NCBI GenBank assembly: GCA_016618085.1
Contig: JABLTG010000010.1
Span: 1-64,000 of the forward strand
Length of the DNA: 64,000 nucleotides
DNA from: Neovahlkampfia damariscottae
Lineage: Eukaryota > Heterolobosea > Selenaionea > Neovahlkampfiida > Neovahlkampfiidae
Direction of reading: 5' to 3'
Made by a program: the position numbers and the translations under genes. Positions 53,401-64,000 of this stretch are shown here, one piece after another. The notes under the pieces are model-generated. The model ran no database searches. It had not been told where the DNA came from and was given only the letters and a program-made list of their open reading frames with translations. Every line of letters starts with the position of its first letter. Within the stretch, counting starts at the first letter, position 1.

Positions 53401-56400
53401 ATAATTTGACATAATATTTCTAATCTTTACATCATCACAATCCAATAAACAATTTTTGAACCAATCTAAAATTGAATCATTTTCATAAATGATATCCAAA
53501 CAATTTGCATTAATTTTCAATGAATTCAATGTAAATAACATGATGGATTGAACCAATTCATAATTAATCTTCTTTTCTTTGAATATTTTTGATATTATTT
53601 TTGTCAAATTTTCCTTCTTGGTTTCTTCATCATCTTTGAATGTATTAAGGATATTCAACAAGAGAGAAAGTGTCTCAATTTTCATATTTTCATAATTCAA
53701 AAGAATTTCTAACAGTATTAGAAAAATAATCATTATTACTGATTAAGTGCTTAATTCCTCCAAATTTGATGAAGTTTTGATTCCAAACATCTAAATTGAA
53801 TGATTCATCCAAAGTATTTCTTCTACTTAAACCATCAATGATTTGTAATTGATACAATAACTTATGAGAATTATCAATGCTTATAACCTTAAAATGGATT
53901 TTAGTTTTTTCTTTTTCTTTTGGTTACTTCTTCCCAATTGATGGTTTCATTCAAATTTTTTATTGAATTGTAAATCTCTTTGTTGGTTGGCAGAAATTTC
54001 AAAATTTTCCAAACAGATGATGCAACATCATCACTTAAGTCTAATAATGAAAATAAAATTGAAAAATTATCTTGGGTTTGTAAAATATTGACAGCAAGAT
54101 TTGGATCAATTTCGGCTTCTAATTTAACAAACTCCGTTTCAACTTTCTTTTCTTTTTTGGTGTCCATTTTTTTTTCAACAGGTTTTGTTTTATCATTTTT
54201 TATCGGTATTTCATTCGAAATAGTTTCAATAATTTCTTCTTCTTGTTTTTTTTCAATTTCTTTTGGTTTCATTGGTTTGTTTGATGGTTGGTACTTGTGT
54301 TGAAGAACATTTGATATTTCATTCAATCCTAAATAATTGAATTGTCTAATTAATAATTGAATTGAAATATAATTGAAATTAATTTTTTGAAGGTATATTT
54401 TTGAATCATCCACAAAGTCAATTAATTTTTGATTTTTATCTTTCAATTCATCACCATTGGATGAAAAGAATTTCAATAATTTTAAAGGATATTTCAAATA
54501 ATTTGATGTTAAAAGTAATATATTTTCCAATTTGTCTTCTGTTTGAAGAGAGATTTGAAAAATTTTGTTTTCAAAAAAAATTTGAAAATGAATCGGAACA
54601 CCTGAATTATCACTATGACCCCTAATTTTTCCTTTGAAAACTAAAATATAATCATATAAAATATCTATTGTTCTGATTAAAAATTTTTCATTTTCCTTGA
54701 AACTTTTTATTTTCTCAATACATTGTTGAATATGGAAATTGGAGTTTTCTTGAACATTTGAGTTAAGAAATTTGATAGATTTTTTCAAAACATCTTCGTT
54801 ATCAGTTTCTAAATTTAGTTTCCATAACATTTTCATTCCTTTTTCTCTATTGATGATATTAAAAAATGAACAAAATAAATCAAATTCAATTTCTTTCCAT
54901 TCTTTCAAATTTGATAAAATTTCATCAAAGAAATGTTCAATAGATAAGTCTTGAAATAGATCAGCTTCACTTTTCAATAAACTATTAAACCATTCAATGA
55001 AAATATTCTTAGTTTCTTCTTCTTTATAAAATTTCTCCCACAATAATTTCAATTGGTTTAAATTCAACTTAAAATTGGAATTATATAAAACGAAAGTAAT
55101 AAACTTCAATTTGATATTTAAAATATCAATTTTTTGATTTTTAGTGATGAAACTTTTTTTCTCAGAAATGTATTTTTCATTGAATTCTTTGATTGTAATT
55201 TTTTTGGTTTCTTGCAATATTTTTTCGGATTCTTGTTGATCATAGTTTAAATATTCAAAATCAACATCTAAATCTAAAAAAAATAAATCCAATATTCTTT
55301 CATTGATGTTGTCCAAAACTGACCAAATTACATTTTTTTTCTTTCTTCCATTGGACGGATATGTATTCATTAAATTCATTAATAAATTAATGGATTGAGG
55401 AATTGAACAATGATCTCTGATGTTGTCTAAACATAATTTCATGTACTTTTTTCTTTGACTTTCAAAATCATCCAAGATTAAAATTTCTTTCAAAGCTTTC
55501 AACGAATTCTTCGCTAAATTTTCATCCAATGATTTGAAGTCGAAAAATAAGTTCCATAATAATTCCAAACCGAAGTTTTTTTTCTTTTTAAATTTAGAGA
55601 AATAAATTTTTGTAATTTCCTTCAAAAAGTTGAACTTATCAAAATCCAACAAATCATTCAAGTCGAAATGATTTTCAATTTTTTGAAAAATTAAATCAAA
55701 TAAATTAATTTCAAACATTGGAAGTAATCTTAAAATAAAATCTAAAACATTTCTTTGAGTTGTTTCATGTTTATTGATGAACGATTTCCAAATAATTTCA
55801 AAATCTGATTCTGTAAATTTCTTACTTTGAATTAAGAAAAAAATGATTGGTTTTGTTTGCCGTAACAATTCAGCATGTAAATCCTTTGAAAATATTGAGT
55901 TCAAAAAATCATTTGCTTCCATCCATTGATGAAGATTTTTTACAGTCATGGAATTCCCAGTTTTTTTTTCTGTAGTTTCTTTGATAATTTTTTTGATATC
56001 AGCCAAACAAAACAATCTCTTCTCTAAATCACATTCCGTATTGAAGATTTTTAAAGAAAAATTCAAATTAAAAAACTCCGAAATTTCTGTTGATTCCTTG
56101 AAAGGAAGTGCTTTTCTTAATAAAACTGTAACATAAAATAATGGATCTCTTAAATTGACTTTTGTTTCATTTTTTAATTCATCTTCTGTTAGTTCATTCA
56201 TGATTTGATATATATAATCTTTTAATAAAATTGTAATTTCTTTTAACATTTTAACATTGATACCAATAGATGTTCTGATAAAAATTCTTAATAATTGTCT
56301 GATGATATTTAAATCTTTGGTTTTCTTTGTATATTCAAATAAATACAAAAAACCACCAATTTCACCAAAAAATTGAACTACCCTTAAATGATTAGAAGTT

Positions 56401-57250
56401 GAATCAGATCTCTTGAGATTTTGTGTTAATTTTTTTTTTGGAAATTACTGTGAAATTGTATTTTTGGAAATCTGAATCCCAATTTGCTTCTTTAACATAT
56501 TTTTTACTTTCTGCATAAAATTTTCCTTTATTGTCATAATATTTTGAATACAAAAGCTCTTCCAAAATTTTCAAATTTTCAAGTGAAATTTTTTCTTCTC
56601 TCAATTGATTTGTGTAATATTCAATCAATTTAAATAAAAATTCATATTCTAAAGTTTGTAGTTCTCTTTTTAAAATGTCAGTTTTTTTTTTTTTTTTACT
56701 TTTTGTCAAATAGAATAGAAGCGTATTTTCTGTATTGAGTTTCGTCTTTTGGAAAATTTTCAAAAAATTCCTGAAACTTCTCTTTTTGATAATTCTTTAA
56801 ATTATCTAAAATTTGCTTATTTCTTTCAGCTTCTTGTTTCTCTTGATTTTTCTTTTCTAATTTTTCCATTTCTTCTTTTTGCTTTTTCAAATCATCTTCC
56901 GAGAGGTCCTTATGATATTCTCCATTTTCATTACCATTATTTTGATTTTTTTCTTCAACTGTTTGATTTTCAACTTCAACTTGTGTTGTTTGATTTTTTT
57001 TTTCAACTTTTTTTTGTTGTTTTGAGATTTCTTTTTTATTTTCCGAATGGTTGCTCAAGTTTTCTTGATTTTCACCATTTTCTTCTAATTTTTCAACTTC
57101 AAGTTTTTCTGTTGAAACTTTTTCCGTTGTGATTTCAGAATCCTTGAAATTTTCGGAACCAGTTTCATCATTCAAACTGTATTCAGAACCAAAACTACCT
57201 TTTATATCAGGTGAATTTGAAGAGGTTTTGTCTTCACTGTTTAGTTCCAT
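50452..57250 (-). CDS. giant ubiquitin-specific protease (USP9X/24/34 class)
   Basis: Six exons (introns 56666-56699, 56412-56448, 53888-53927, 53709-53739, 50771-50803) join in frame to 2207 residues. The N-terminal 180 residues are glutamate/lysine-rich and disordered; a long alpha-helical region follows, with a ubiquitin-like segment near residue 900 (IFQISLQTEDKLENILLLTS). The USP domain covers about residues 1425-1785: cysteine box GLKNAGSTCYMNSLLQQF, QQDAYEFFNLYFD, and histidine box IGTADSGHYYSFIMER with KWYEFNDTKV. A helical C-terminal domain closes it. Length and layout match the USP9X/USP24/USP34 group of deubiquitinases. The active-site Cys and His are intact. TGATTGG lies at 57283-57289. 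Confidence 0.92.
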
Positions 57251-57368
57251 CCACTGGTTTCTAATTGATGGAAAAAAAAAATTGATTGGCTTTTTATTGG
57301 CTTCTTTTAAAACAAAGTTCTTTTTGAATATTGTACAATAAAATTTATTTACATTTTAAAAAGAAAAC

Positions 57369-58067
57369 TTATTTCTTTTTTGGAGCACCTCTTTTTGGGT
57401 TCAAAGGTTTAGCTGAACCTCCATTTGTCATTTTTTTGAACTTGTACAAATCTGAAAAGTAATGATAATGACAAACTTTGTCCCAACCACGTTCTACAAA
57501 TTCTGATTTAAAATCTTGTATTTCATGAGTTCTAAGGCTAAATCTCAAACGATTATTGACTTCGTTTGAACATCCAACTAAACAGCATTCTGGTTGTCCG
57601 TCTGTTGTTTTTGAGTTACTTCTTGGTTTTGAGTTATGGGTATGTGAAGGGAGAATGTACTCGTCTTCTGAAGACATATCACGTTCTAAATAAAAATCAT
57701 CGTCAGTTCTATTTAAATCTTTCGGGAAAAAAATTAGTTTTTTTGGATAGTTTTTACTTCTTCTTTTTGATCTTTTTTCGATCTTTTCAGGGCTACTTAA
57801 ACGTGGTTTTTTACTTTCAAGTTTTTGTGTAGTAGTATACTTTTTGTTGTGCTCTCTCATGAGGTACACTTGATAGTTGGTGAAGGCTTGGTTTACAGGA
57901 TGTTGGACGTCAAATGGATCCACAAAATTTGGTCCGAAAAGTGTGTCTTTTGTTTGACATTGTTGTATCTTTTGTTGTTCAGAATCTAAGTTGAATCTGG
58001 TTAAGATAATTGCTTCTGTGAAGGCGTTAGTGGTGGTGTTTGACTTACTTTTTGATAACATTGACAT
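57369..58067 (-). CDS. basic protein with Cys/His cluster, unknown function
   Basis: 232 residues, no intron. The first 60 residues are neutral, the centre is basic with nuclear-localisation-like runs (KRSKRRSKNYPKK), and residues 160-215 hold a possible zinc-binding cluster (ECCLVGCSNEVNNRLRF, then GWDKVCHYHYF). The end RGAPKKK is AT-hook-like. A nuclear, DNA- or RNA-binding role is the natural guess, but I recognise no named family. It is divergent from the desaturase gene; CCAATCA at 58206-58212 lies between them. Confidence 0.7.
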   Translation of the reverse strand: MSMLSKSKSNTTTNAFTEAIILTRFNLDSEQQKIQQCQTKDTLFGPNFVDPFDVQHPVNQAFTNYQVYLMREHNKKYTTTQKLESKKPRLSSPEKIEKRSKRRSKNYPKKLIFFPKDLNRTDDDFYLERDMSSEDEYILPSHTHNSKPRSNSKTTDGQPECCLVGCSNEVNNRLRFSLRTHEIQDFKSEFVERGWDKVCHYHYFSDLYKFKKMTNGGSAKPLNPKRGAPKKK

Positions 58068-58410
58068 AATAGTTTACAATTTTTTTTACAGTTGTGTGTG
58101 AAGTATTTAACAAGGAGCTCTGTGAATTTGAAGTTATTCGTATTCTATTTTTAGTCTAACCGGAAATAACTGACAAATCAGATCCCTAAAAGAAAACTCG
58201 ATACTCCAATCAAATCTTTTTGATGACCAAAGTTCTATTTCGTTTTCAAAATGTAAATTTAACAAAATGAAGAGAAATTTAACATTATACCTGTCAACGT
58301 CATTTTCAGTTCAACTCTTGTCCAATGAAAAAAATTCTTCCATTTTGATAAAGCTAAATGATTGGATAAAAAGCCGAACGAATAAGTCCGAAAAACAAAA
58401 CTCAATCACC
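58068..58410. promoter_or_regulatory. divergent promoter region with CCAAT boxes
   Basis: Space between two divergent genes. It contains CCAATCA at 58206-58212, CCAAT near 58322 and TGATTGG at 58359-58365, the last being 45 bp before the desaturase ATG chosen here. An in-frame upstream ATG at 58267 lies before these last two boxes, so it is unlikely to be the true start. Confidence 0.6.
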
Positions 58411-59592
58411 ATGTCCTTTGCAGATACACTCTCAATGGAGCAAGCAATCAAAGATTCTGAAAAAGATGTTGTCACAACTGAATCAGAACTTTCTGAAATT
58501 ATACCAGCAAATGACACACAAAAAATTCATGAAATTCATGCAAAACAAGAATTTTTAACAGAAAAACAACTCAGATTCCATATCAAAGCGATCAGAGAAA
58601 CAATTAAATCTGAAGAAGACAGATTAAGAAAAAAATATACATGGTTACAACACCAAAACCTTCTCGGAATGACAATTTTTCTTTTGTCTTTGACAGCTTT
58701 TGGTGTTACATCTGCACTTTATTTGAAAAATGTTATCAGTTGGTGGCTTGCTGTTCCTATGGTGGCTATTTCTGTTTCATTTCTTCATGAACTTGAACAT
58801 GATTTAATACACAATTTATACTTCAAAGGAAAAGAATGGGTTCAACATTTAATGTTTGCTGTTGTTTGGTCAACAAAATTATCCGCAAATCCATGGTTCC
58901 GTAAAGTCATTCATTTAAGACATCACATTTTATCTGGACAAGTTGAAGATCTTGAAGAAAGATTTATTGGTCTTGGTATGGAATTTAACTGGTTAAGAGT
59001 ACTTGTTAACTTTTACCCATTTTCAAATATTTTTATTTTTCCAAGACTTAGAAGAGACAACAAAAGAGTATTTGGTTATGACAAATGGATTTTAGTATTT
59101 CTTTTAAACACACCAGGACCTGTTTTATTTACAGTTTTATTTCACACTTTTCTTGGATATGCACGTTTATTAACAGGATTCACTTTTGGACCTTATGATC
59201 CATGTTTGAATTATCCTTTATGGGCATGGCCTTATGTCAGAGCTATCGGAGTTTTATTAGTTTTACCAAATTTACTTCGTCAAACTTCATTGAATTTTGT
59301 TGCTTCATACTGTCATTATTATGGTGACATTCCAAAACATAATGTTTATTATCAAAATCAAGTTTTAAATCACTGGAGTGTATTACCACTTCACATTTTT
59401 AGTTTCAATTTTGGTGCTACTCATATCATTCATCATTTTGTTACAAACCAACCATTTTATCTTCGACAAATGTTAGCTCCAAAAGCGACTGAAGCTTTAA
59501 TTCAACATGGAATTAGAAATAATGATTTAGATATCATTAGAAAAAATAACAGATTCTTTGATAATCCAGAAGAAATTAAAAAAGCTGCTTAA
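58411..59592 (+). CDS. membrane fatty-acid desaturase-like protein
   Basis: 393 residues, no intron. Three histidine boxes of the membrane di-iron desaturase/hydroxylase family are present: HELEHD, then HLRHH about 45 residues later, and HIIHH near the C terminus, separated by membrane helices (MTIFLLSLTAFGVTSALYL, LAVPMVAISVSFL, and more). Such enzymes insert double bonds or hydroxyls into acyl chains, sterols or carotenoids, in the ER; the substrate cannot be told. The first 100 residues are a charged helical tail. The ATG at 58411 was preferred to one at 58267 because a promoter box lies between them. Nothing is broken. Confidence 0.88.
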   Translation: MSFADTLSMEQAIKDSEKDVVTTESELSEIIPANDTQKIHEIHAKQEFLTEKQLRFHIKAIRETIKSEEDRLRKKYTWLQHQNLLGMTIFLLSLTAFGVTSALYLKNVISWWLAVPMVAISVSFLHELEHDLIHNLYFKGKEWVQHLMFAVVWSTKLSANPWFRKVIHLRHHILSGQVEDLEERFIGLGMEFNWLRVLVNFYPFSNIFIFPRLRRDNKRVFGYDKWILVFLLNTPGPVLFTVLFHTFLGYARLLTGFTFGPYDPCLNYPLWAWPYVRAIGVLLVLPNLLRQTSLNFVASYCHYYGDIPKHNVYYQNQVLNHWSVLPLHIFSFNFGATHIIHHFVTNQPFYLRQMLAPKATEALIQHGIRNNDLDIIRKNNRFFDNPEEIKKAA

Positions 59593-59641
59593 AAAAAGAA
59601 TAAAAAAACTTTTTGATTTTGTAATAACTTTTCTTTTTATT

Positions 59642-60469
<828 letters not shown>

Positions 60470-60680
60470 TTATTGAAAATGATGATTGGTCAAATTTAGG
60501 CTTTTTTTAAATTTACTTGAACAATAAATTTTTTGAATTAAATGATTCAAAAATATACAAAAATAATTCAATCTGAATATCAATCAGTTTCATTGGTTAA
60601 ATCAGGAGATACTTTTAAATAGAAAAATGATTGGTTACTGGTTCAACAAAAACAAAAATTGAATGATCATTGAATAAGTT

Positions 60681-62769
60681 ATGAACAACACTCCCAATAA
60701 AACTCAAAACGCAATAACTCCAATGCCAAATGAACTATTACTTGCTTTAGGTTCAATTTTAAAACCTACTCCTGAAGATATTCAAAGATTATCCGTAACT
60801 TATAATTTCCCGGCTGAAAGAGTTTCATTTTTAAATATTTTTAAAAATTTTAATTTATAGATTCAAACTTTTGTATCTTTTTGTCAAAAAAACCCATTAC
60901 CTCCAAATCCTAATTTTATTCGTCCTCTGGCCGTAGCTCCAAGACCAATTTCAATGGGACCGCAAAATACAACAACAAATGTACAAACACAACCAACAAC
61001 AAATACAATTAAAAAAGTAAAAGAAGAAAAAAAGGAACAATCAACTCAAATCAAAAAAATGAAAAAACCAGAAAAACCAGAAGAAAAAGAAAAGAAAAAA
61101 AAGTCAACTGATGAATTTTCAATATCAAAAATACCTAAAAAAAAAGATAAATCTGAAATTGAAAAACGTGTTGATTCTTTAATGTCAGAAGGAAATTTTA
61201 AACTTGAAAATTGTAAAAAACTAATTGAAATAATGGAAAATGTTCAAGATGAAAACAAACTCTACCTCATTAAAAGTCTTTCAAAAAATAGTAAATTCAG
61301 TTTCTATAAAAAATTTATCAATCAAAATGGTTTATTGATTTTAAAAAATTGGTTGAATAATTCACCATCAAAACAATTAGTTCATGATATTTTTCAAGTT
61401 TGAAAAAAAAAAATATTAACAAAAATATAAGCTTTTATATCAATTACCAATAACTTTAGATGATTTGAAATCTTCAGAAATTGGAAAAACAATCAAAAAA
61501 TTCAATAAACTTGAAGATTCAATAAATAATTTTTATTCTTCAGAGATCAAAGAGATTTTAAAGAAACTTATGGATAAATGGAAAAATATAATAAAGAATG
61601 AAAAAGTTTCTCTTTCTTCTCCAACAACAACAAGTGAACAAAATAGTGAGAAGAAGAAAATTATAACTAACCAAAGAATAGATGAAATAAAACAAGAAAA
61701 AAAAGGAATATTTAGTAATATTGCATCAAGAAAAGAAGAAAAAAAAAAAGAATTATTAAAATCATCAAATACAGAATCATCATCAAAATCAATAATTGAA
61801 CATCAAACTGATAATGTAATAATTGAAAATGAAGAAAAAGAAAATAAAAAAAAAAGAAAATTTAAACAAAAAAAAGTAACATGGGCACCTCAATTATGTC
61901 ATGTTAAACTTTATGAAGTTGAAACTCAAGAAAAAGTTCCAACAAAACAAAATTCATATCAACAAGAGTACTTATCAGAAAAGAAAATGTTTGAACAAAA
62001 GAGAATTGAACATGAAAAGAGGTTAGAAAATATGAAAGAAACAACTCCTTGGGTGTCTTTAAATGCTTTAATTTTTGATAATTCATTTATTAGAGGTTCT
62101 GATTCAGAAGAGAAATTAATTCAGGAAAATAGAAGATTAACAGATACAATGATTCAATATCAAAAAGATTCTGAGATACCAAATACACCAACAAGTCCTA
62201 TTAGTTCATCTAATGAATTATCTTCTTCAAAAGGTGATGAAAATATTTTACAAACTTTGACTTCGGATCCAAATTTATTGACACAATTATTAGGTATGTT
62301 ACAACAACCAACAACAAATGAAAGTGTAAAACAACCTGAAAAATCAACAAATCCTTATTCAACAATTCAATCATCAACAAATCCTTATTCAACGATTCAA
62401 CAAACATCAACAAATTTTTATTCATCTGTTGGTTCAATGAGTGGAGGAGGGGGTGGTGGTGGGTATACTACTTCTATTAATGGTAGTGATGGTGATAGTT
62501 ATCAATCAAATCCTTATCAATCTTCAAATCCTTACAGTAGTATTTCAAATTATTATTCAACACAAAATACACAACCTGGTTATTCAAATGAATATTCACA
62601 AATGTTGAAACAACAAATACCATCTGTACAATCACAACAACCATATAGTGTTGAAGAAATGAATGATCCAACAACTCAACAAAGATGTAAATTTTATAAT
62701 ACACCTACTGGATGTAAAAAAGGTTCAAATTGTCAATATTTACACTCAAGAGATGATTATCGAATATAA
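60681..62769 (+). CDS. PNUTS-like protein phosphatase 1 scaffold
   Basis: Three exons (introns 60822-60860 and 61398-61431) join in frame to 671 residues. The order of features is that of PNUTS/PPP1R10: a TFIIS-N/LW-type helical domain at about residues 130-250 (NGLLILKNWLNN, KLYLIKSLSK-like helices), an RVxF-type PP1 docking motif KKVTWAPQL near residue 370, a long disordered Ser/Asn/Gln-rich region with repeats of NPYSTIQ, and a C-terminal CCCH zinc finger (CKFYNTPTGCKKGSNCQYLH). The first 70 residues carry a helical segment reminiscent of the homeodomain in the plant counterpart LUMINIDEPENDENS. PNUTS directs PP1 to RNA polymerase II at transcription termination. TGATTGG lies at 60628-60634. 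Confidence 0.82.
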
Positions 62770-62787
62770 TAAATAACTTTTTTTTTT

Positions 62788-63312
62788 TTATTTAAAACTT
62801 GGATTTGTCCATGACAAAATAATTTCAGATTCTAATTTTTCATTTTTATGGAAACGATTTTTTAATTTTCCTTCTTGTTCAAAACCACAACTTTCGTAAT
62901 ATTTAATCAATTTTGTATTTGATTCTGCTGTTGAAGCTACAAGAAAATTATTTTTTTTTTTTTTTTTTTTCAAACCTTGGACAGTTGAAATGTTTTCATT
63001 TTCAGTTTCAATCACACTCAAAAATTGTTGGATTAATTCTTTTCCTAGTCCTTGTTTTTGATGATCTGAATGAAGTAAAACAGTGAAACGATTTAAATAA
63101 TGTGAGTTAAAATCATTTAAAGCAAGTTGAACAGCAAAAGCAGCTCCAATAACTTCACTTTTAAAAGTAGCTACAACACAAATTCCTGCATGAATAGCAG
63201 TATACGCAATATTATCTAAGTCTTGTTGAGTTTCATAATTCATTGTTTTCATTATTTTTTTTAAAGATTCTTCATCTTTATCAGTCGCCATTCGAAACTG
63301 TACACTGGACAT
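62788..63312 (-). CDS. GNAT-family N-acetyltransferase
   Basis: 161 residues after removal of a 39-nt intron (62937-62975). N-terminal RMATDKDEESLKKIM, acetyl-CoA binding motif A with RFTVLLHSDHQKQGLGKELIQQF (Q/R-x-x-G-x-G/A), and motif B ASTAESNTKLIKYYESCGFE are all in place; this is a complete small GNAT domain. Substrate unknown. The intron lacks stops and is divisible by three, so a literal reading of the genome inserts a lysine-rich stretch that breaks the fold; it should be removed. It is convergent with PNUTS, 18 bp apart. Confidence 0.85.
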   Translation of the reverse strand: MSSVQFRMATDKDEESLKKIMKTMNYETQQDLDNIAYTAIHAGICVVATFKSEVIGAAFAVQLALNDFNSHYLNRFTVLLHSDHQKQGLGKELIQQFLSVIETENENISTVQGLKKKKKKNNFLVASTAESNTKLIKYYESCGFEQEGKLKNRFHKNEKLESEIILSWTNPSFK

Positions 63313-63387
63313 CTTTTGTGTGTGATTTTCTTTCCTACTTTTTTATTGGTCTATAAAAATAAACTGAAAAAAAACAAAAATTTTTTT

Positions 63388-64000
63388 TTATTTTAATTTT
63401 GAAACCATTTTTTTATCTTTTGAAATTTCATTAGTCAATTCATTTAAAGCTTCTGATTTTGTCATTTTTTTTTCTGTTGATGAATTTGTATTTTTATTCA
63501 AAGCATTAAACACAGACATTGCTTGAGCCATCATACCTGATACATCACCAACATTTGAAGGAAGAATTAAAGTATTTGTTTTTTGAGCCAATTTACCAAA
63601 TTGTTGAACATAGTCTCTTGCAATTTGAAATTGAATTGCTTTATCACCATTTGATGATTGAATAGCTTTTGAAATTATTTCAATAGCTTCTGATTGTGCT
63701 ATTGCTTTTTGTTGAATTGCAAATGCTTGACCTAAAGCCATATTTTTTTCTTCTTCCATTTGAGCTTGTGAATTCTTAATCAAAGCAATTTTCTTTCCTT
63801 CAGCTACATTAGAATCAAACTCTTTTTGTGCTTCAGATTCTAAAATTTTTTGTCTTTTTTTTCTTTCTGCTTCAGCTTCTAATTCCATGGCAATTTTAAT
63901 TTGTGTTGGAACATGCATCTAAAATGTTAAAATTTGAGTTTTTTGTTTACATCTTTAATTTCATATCTTTCAATAGAAATACCCCAATTTGAAGCAACTT
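63388..64000 (-). CDS. STOML2: stomatin-like protein 2 (SPFH/band 7), C-terminal part
   Basis: The gene runs off the right edge; a 32-nt intron lies at 63919-63950. The visible part reads NWGISIERYEIKD joined to MHVPTQIKIAMELEAEAERKKRQKILESEAQ, then a long coiled coil and LILPSNVGDVSGMMAQAM. This order and wording match mitochondrial stomatin-like protein 2, which organises the inner membrane around cardiolipin and prohibitins. It is the main sign in this window that the organism has mitochondria. The tail is lysine-rich. Targeting sequence and SPFH core lie outside the window. Confidence 0.93.

Noticed and set aside
58267-58410. Upstream in-frame start of the desaturase
   Set aside because: Promoter boxes at 58322 and 58359 lie between it and the ATG at 58411, and the extra 48 residues show no conserved feature.
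62937-62975. Poly-lysine loop in the acetyltransferase
   Set aside because: Bounded by GT and AG; removal restores the GNAT motif ASTAESN. It is an intron with a long A run.

Overview
The window is nuclear DNA from an AT-rich, very compact unicellular eukaryote. The evidence is GT-AG introns in most genes, nearly all only 26-44 nt long, eukaryote-specific gene families, two eukaryotic tRNA genes (one intron-bearing tRNA-Tyr), and a standard genetic code in which every confidently built gene stops with TAA. A stomatin-like protein of the mitochondrial type implies mitochondria. The family set (trypsins with an EGF tail, neurofibromin, MPS1, CSA, PNUTS, Rab14, large deubiquitinase, RGS, BTB-LamG) suits a free-living amoeboid or flagellate protist. 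I cannot assign a lineage from sequence alone.

Layout. 1-15.3 kb: a CotH-kinase-like C terminus, an OSCA/TMEM63-type channel with a secreted PSI-like N terminus, long-chain acyl-CoA synthetase, a zinc-finger/Sel1-repeat protein, an unknown protein, two tandem trypsin-EGF proteases, a GLUT-type sugar transporter, and a decayed caspase-like gene. 15.3-19.65 kb: a 4345-bp element with about 80-bp terminal inverted repeats sits inside the caspase gene. It holds a cassette of tiny tandem genes with a fixed promoter box, plus a spliced P-loop ATPase gene. 19.9-23.7 kb: tRNA-Gln, an LRR protein and a tandem pair of four-TM proteins. 23.7-37 kb: neurofibromin, a divergent SAM-RBR ubiquitin ligase, CSA/ERCC8, MPS1/TTK kinase and a C2-SH3 adaptor. 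37.2-43.8 kb: an RGS protein with 14 NPF repeats, followed by a patch of decayed sequence and an EF2-like protein without GTPase motifs. 43.8-50.4 kb: Cys-rich membrane protein, tRNA-Tyr, an LRR-like gene, and two BTB-LamG paralogues, one crossed by an assembly gap. 50.4-64 kb: giant ubiquitin-specific protease, a basic Cys/His protein, membrane desaturase, Rab14, PNUTS-like phosphatase-1 scaffold, GNAT acetyltransferase, stomatin-like protein 2.

Shared architecture. Nearly every gene start has CCAATCA (or its complement TGATTGG), or a looser CCAAT, within roughly 10-75 bp, so this looks like the core host promoter signal. Neighbouring genes are often 15-130 bp apart. The inserted element instead uses ATTGGGTTTAA placed 32-33 nt before each small gene's ATG, directly behind the previous stop codon. 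That cassette is the best candidate here for a previously undescribed system.
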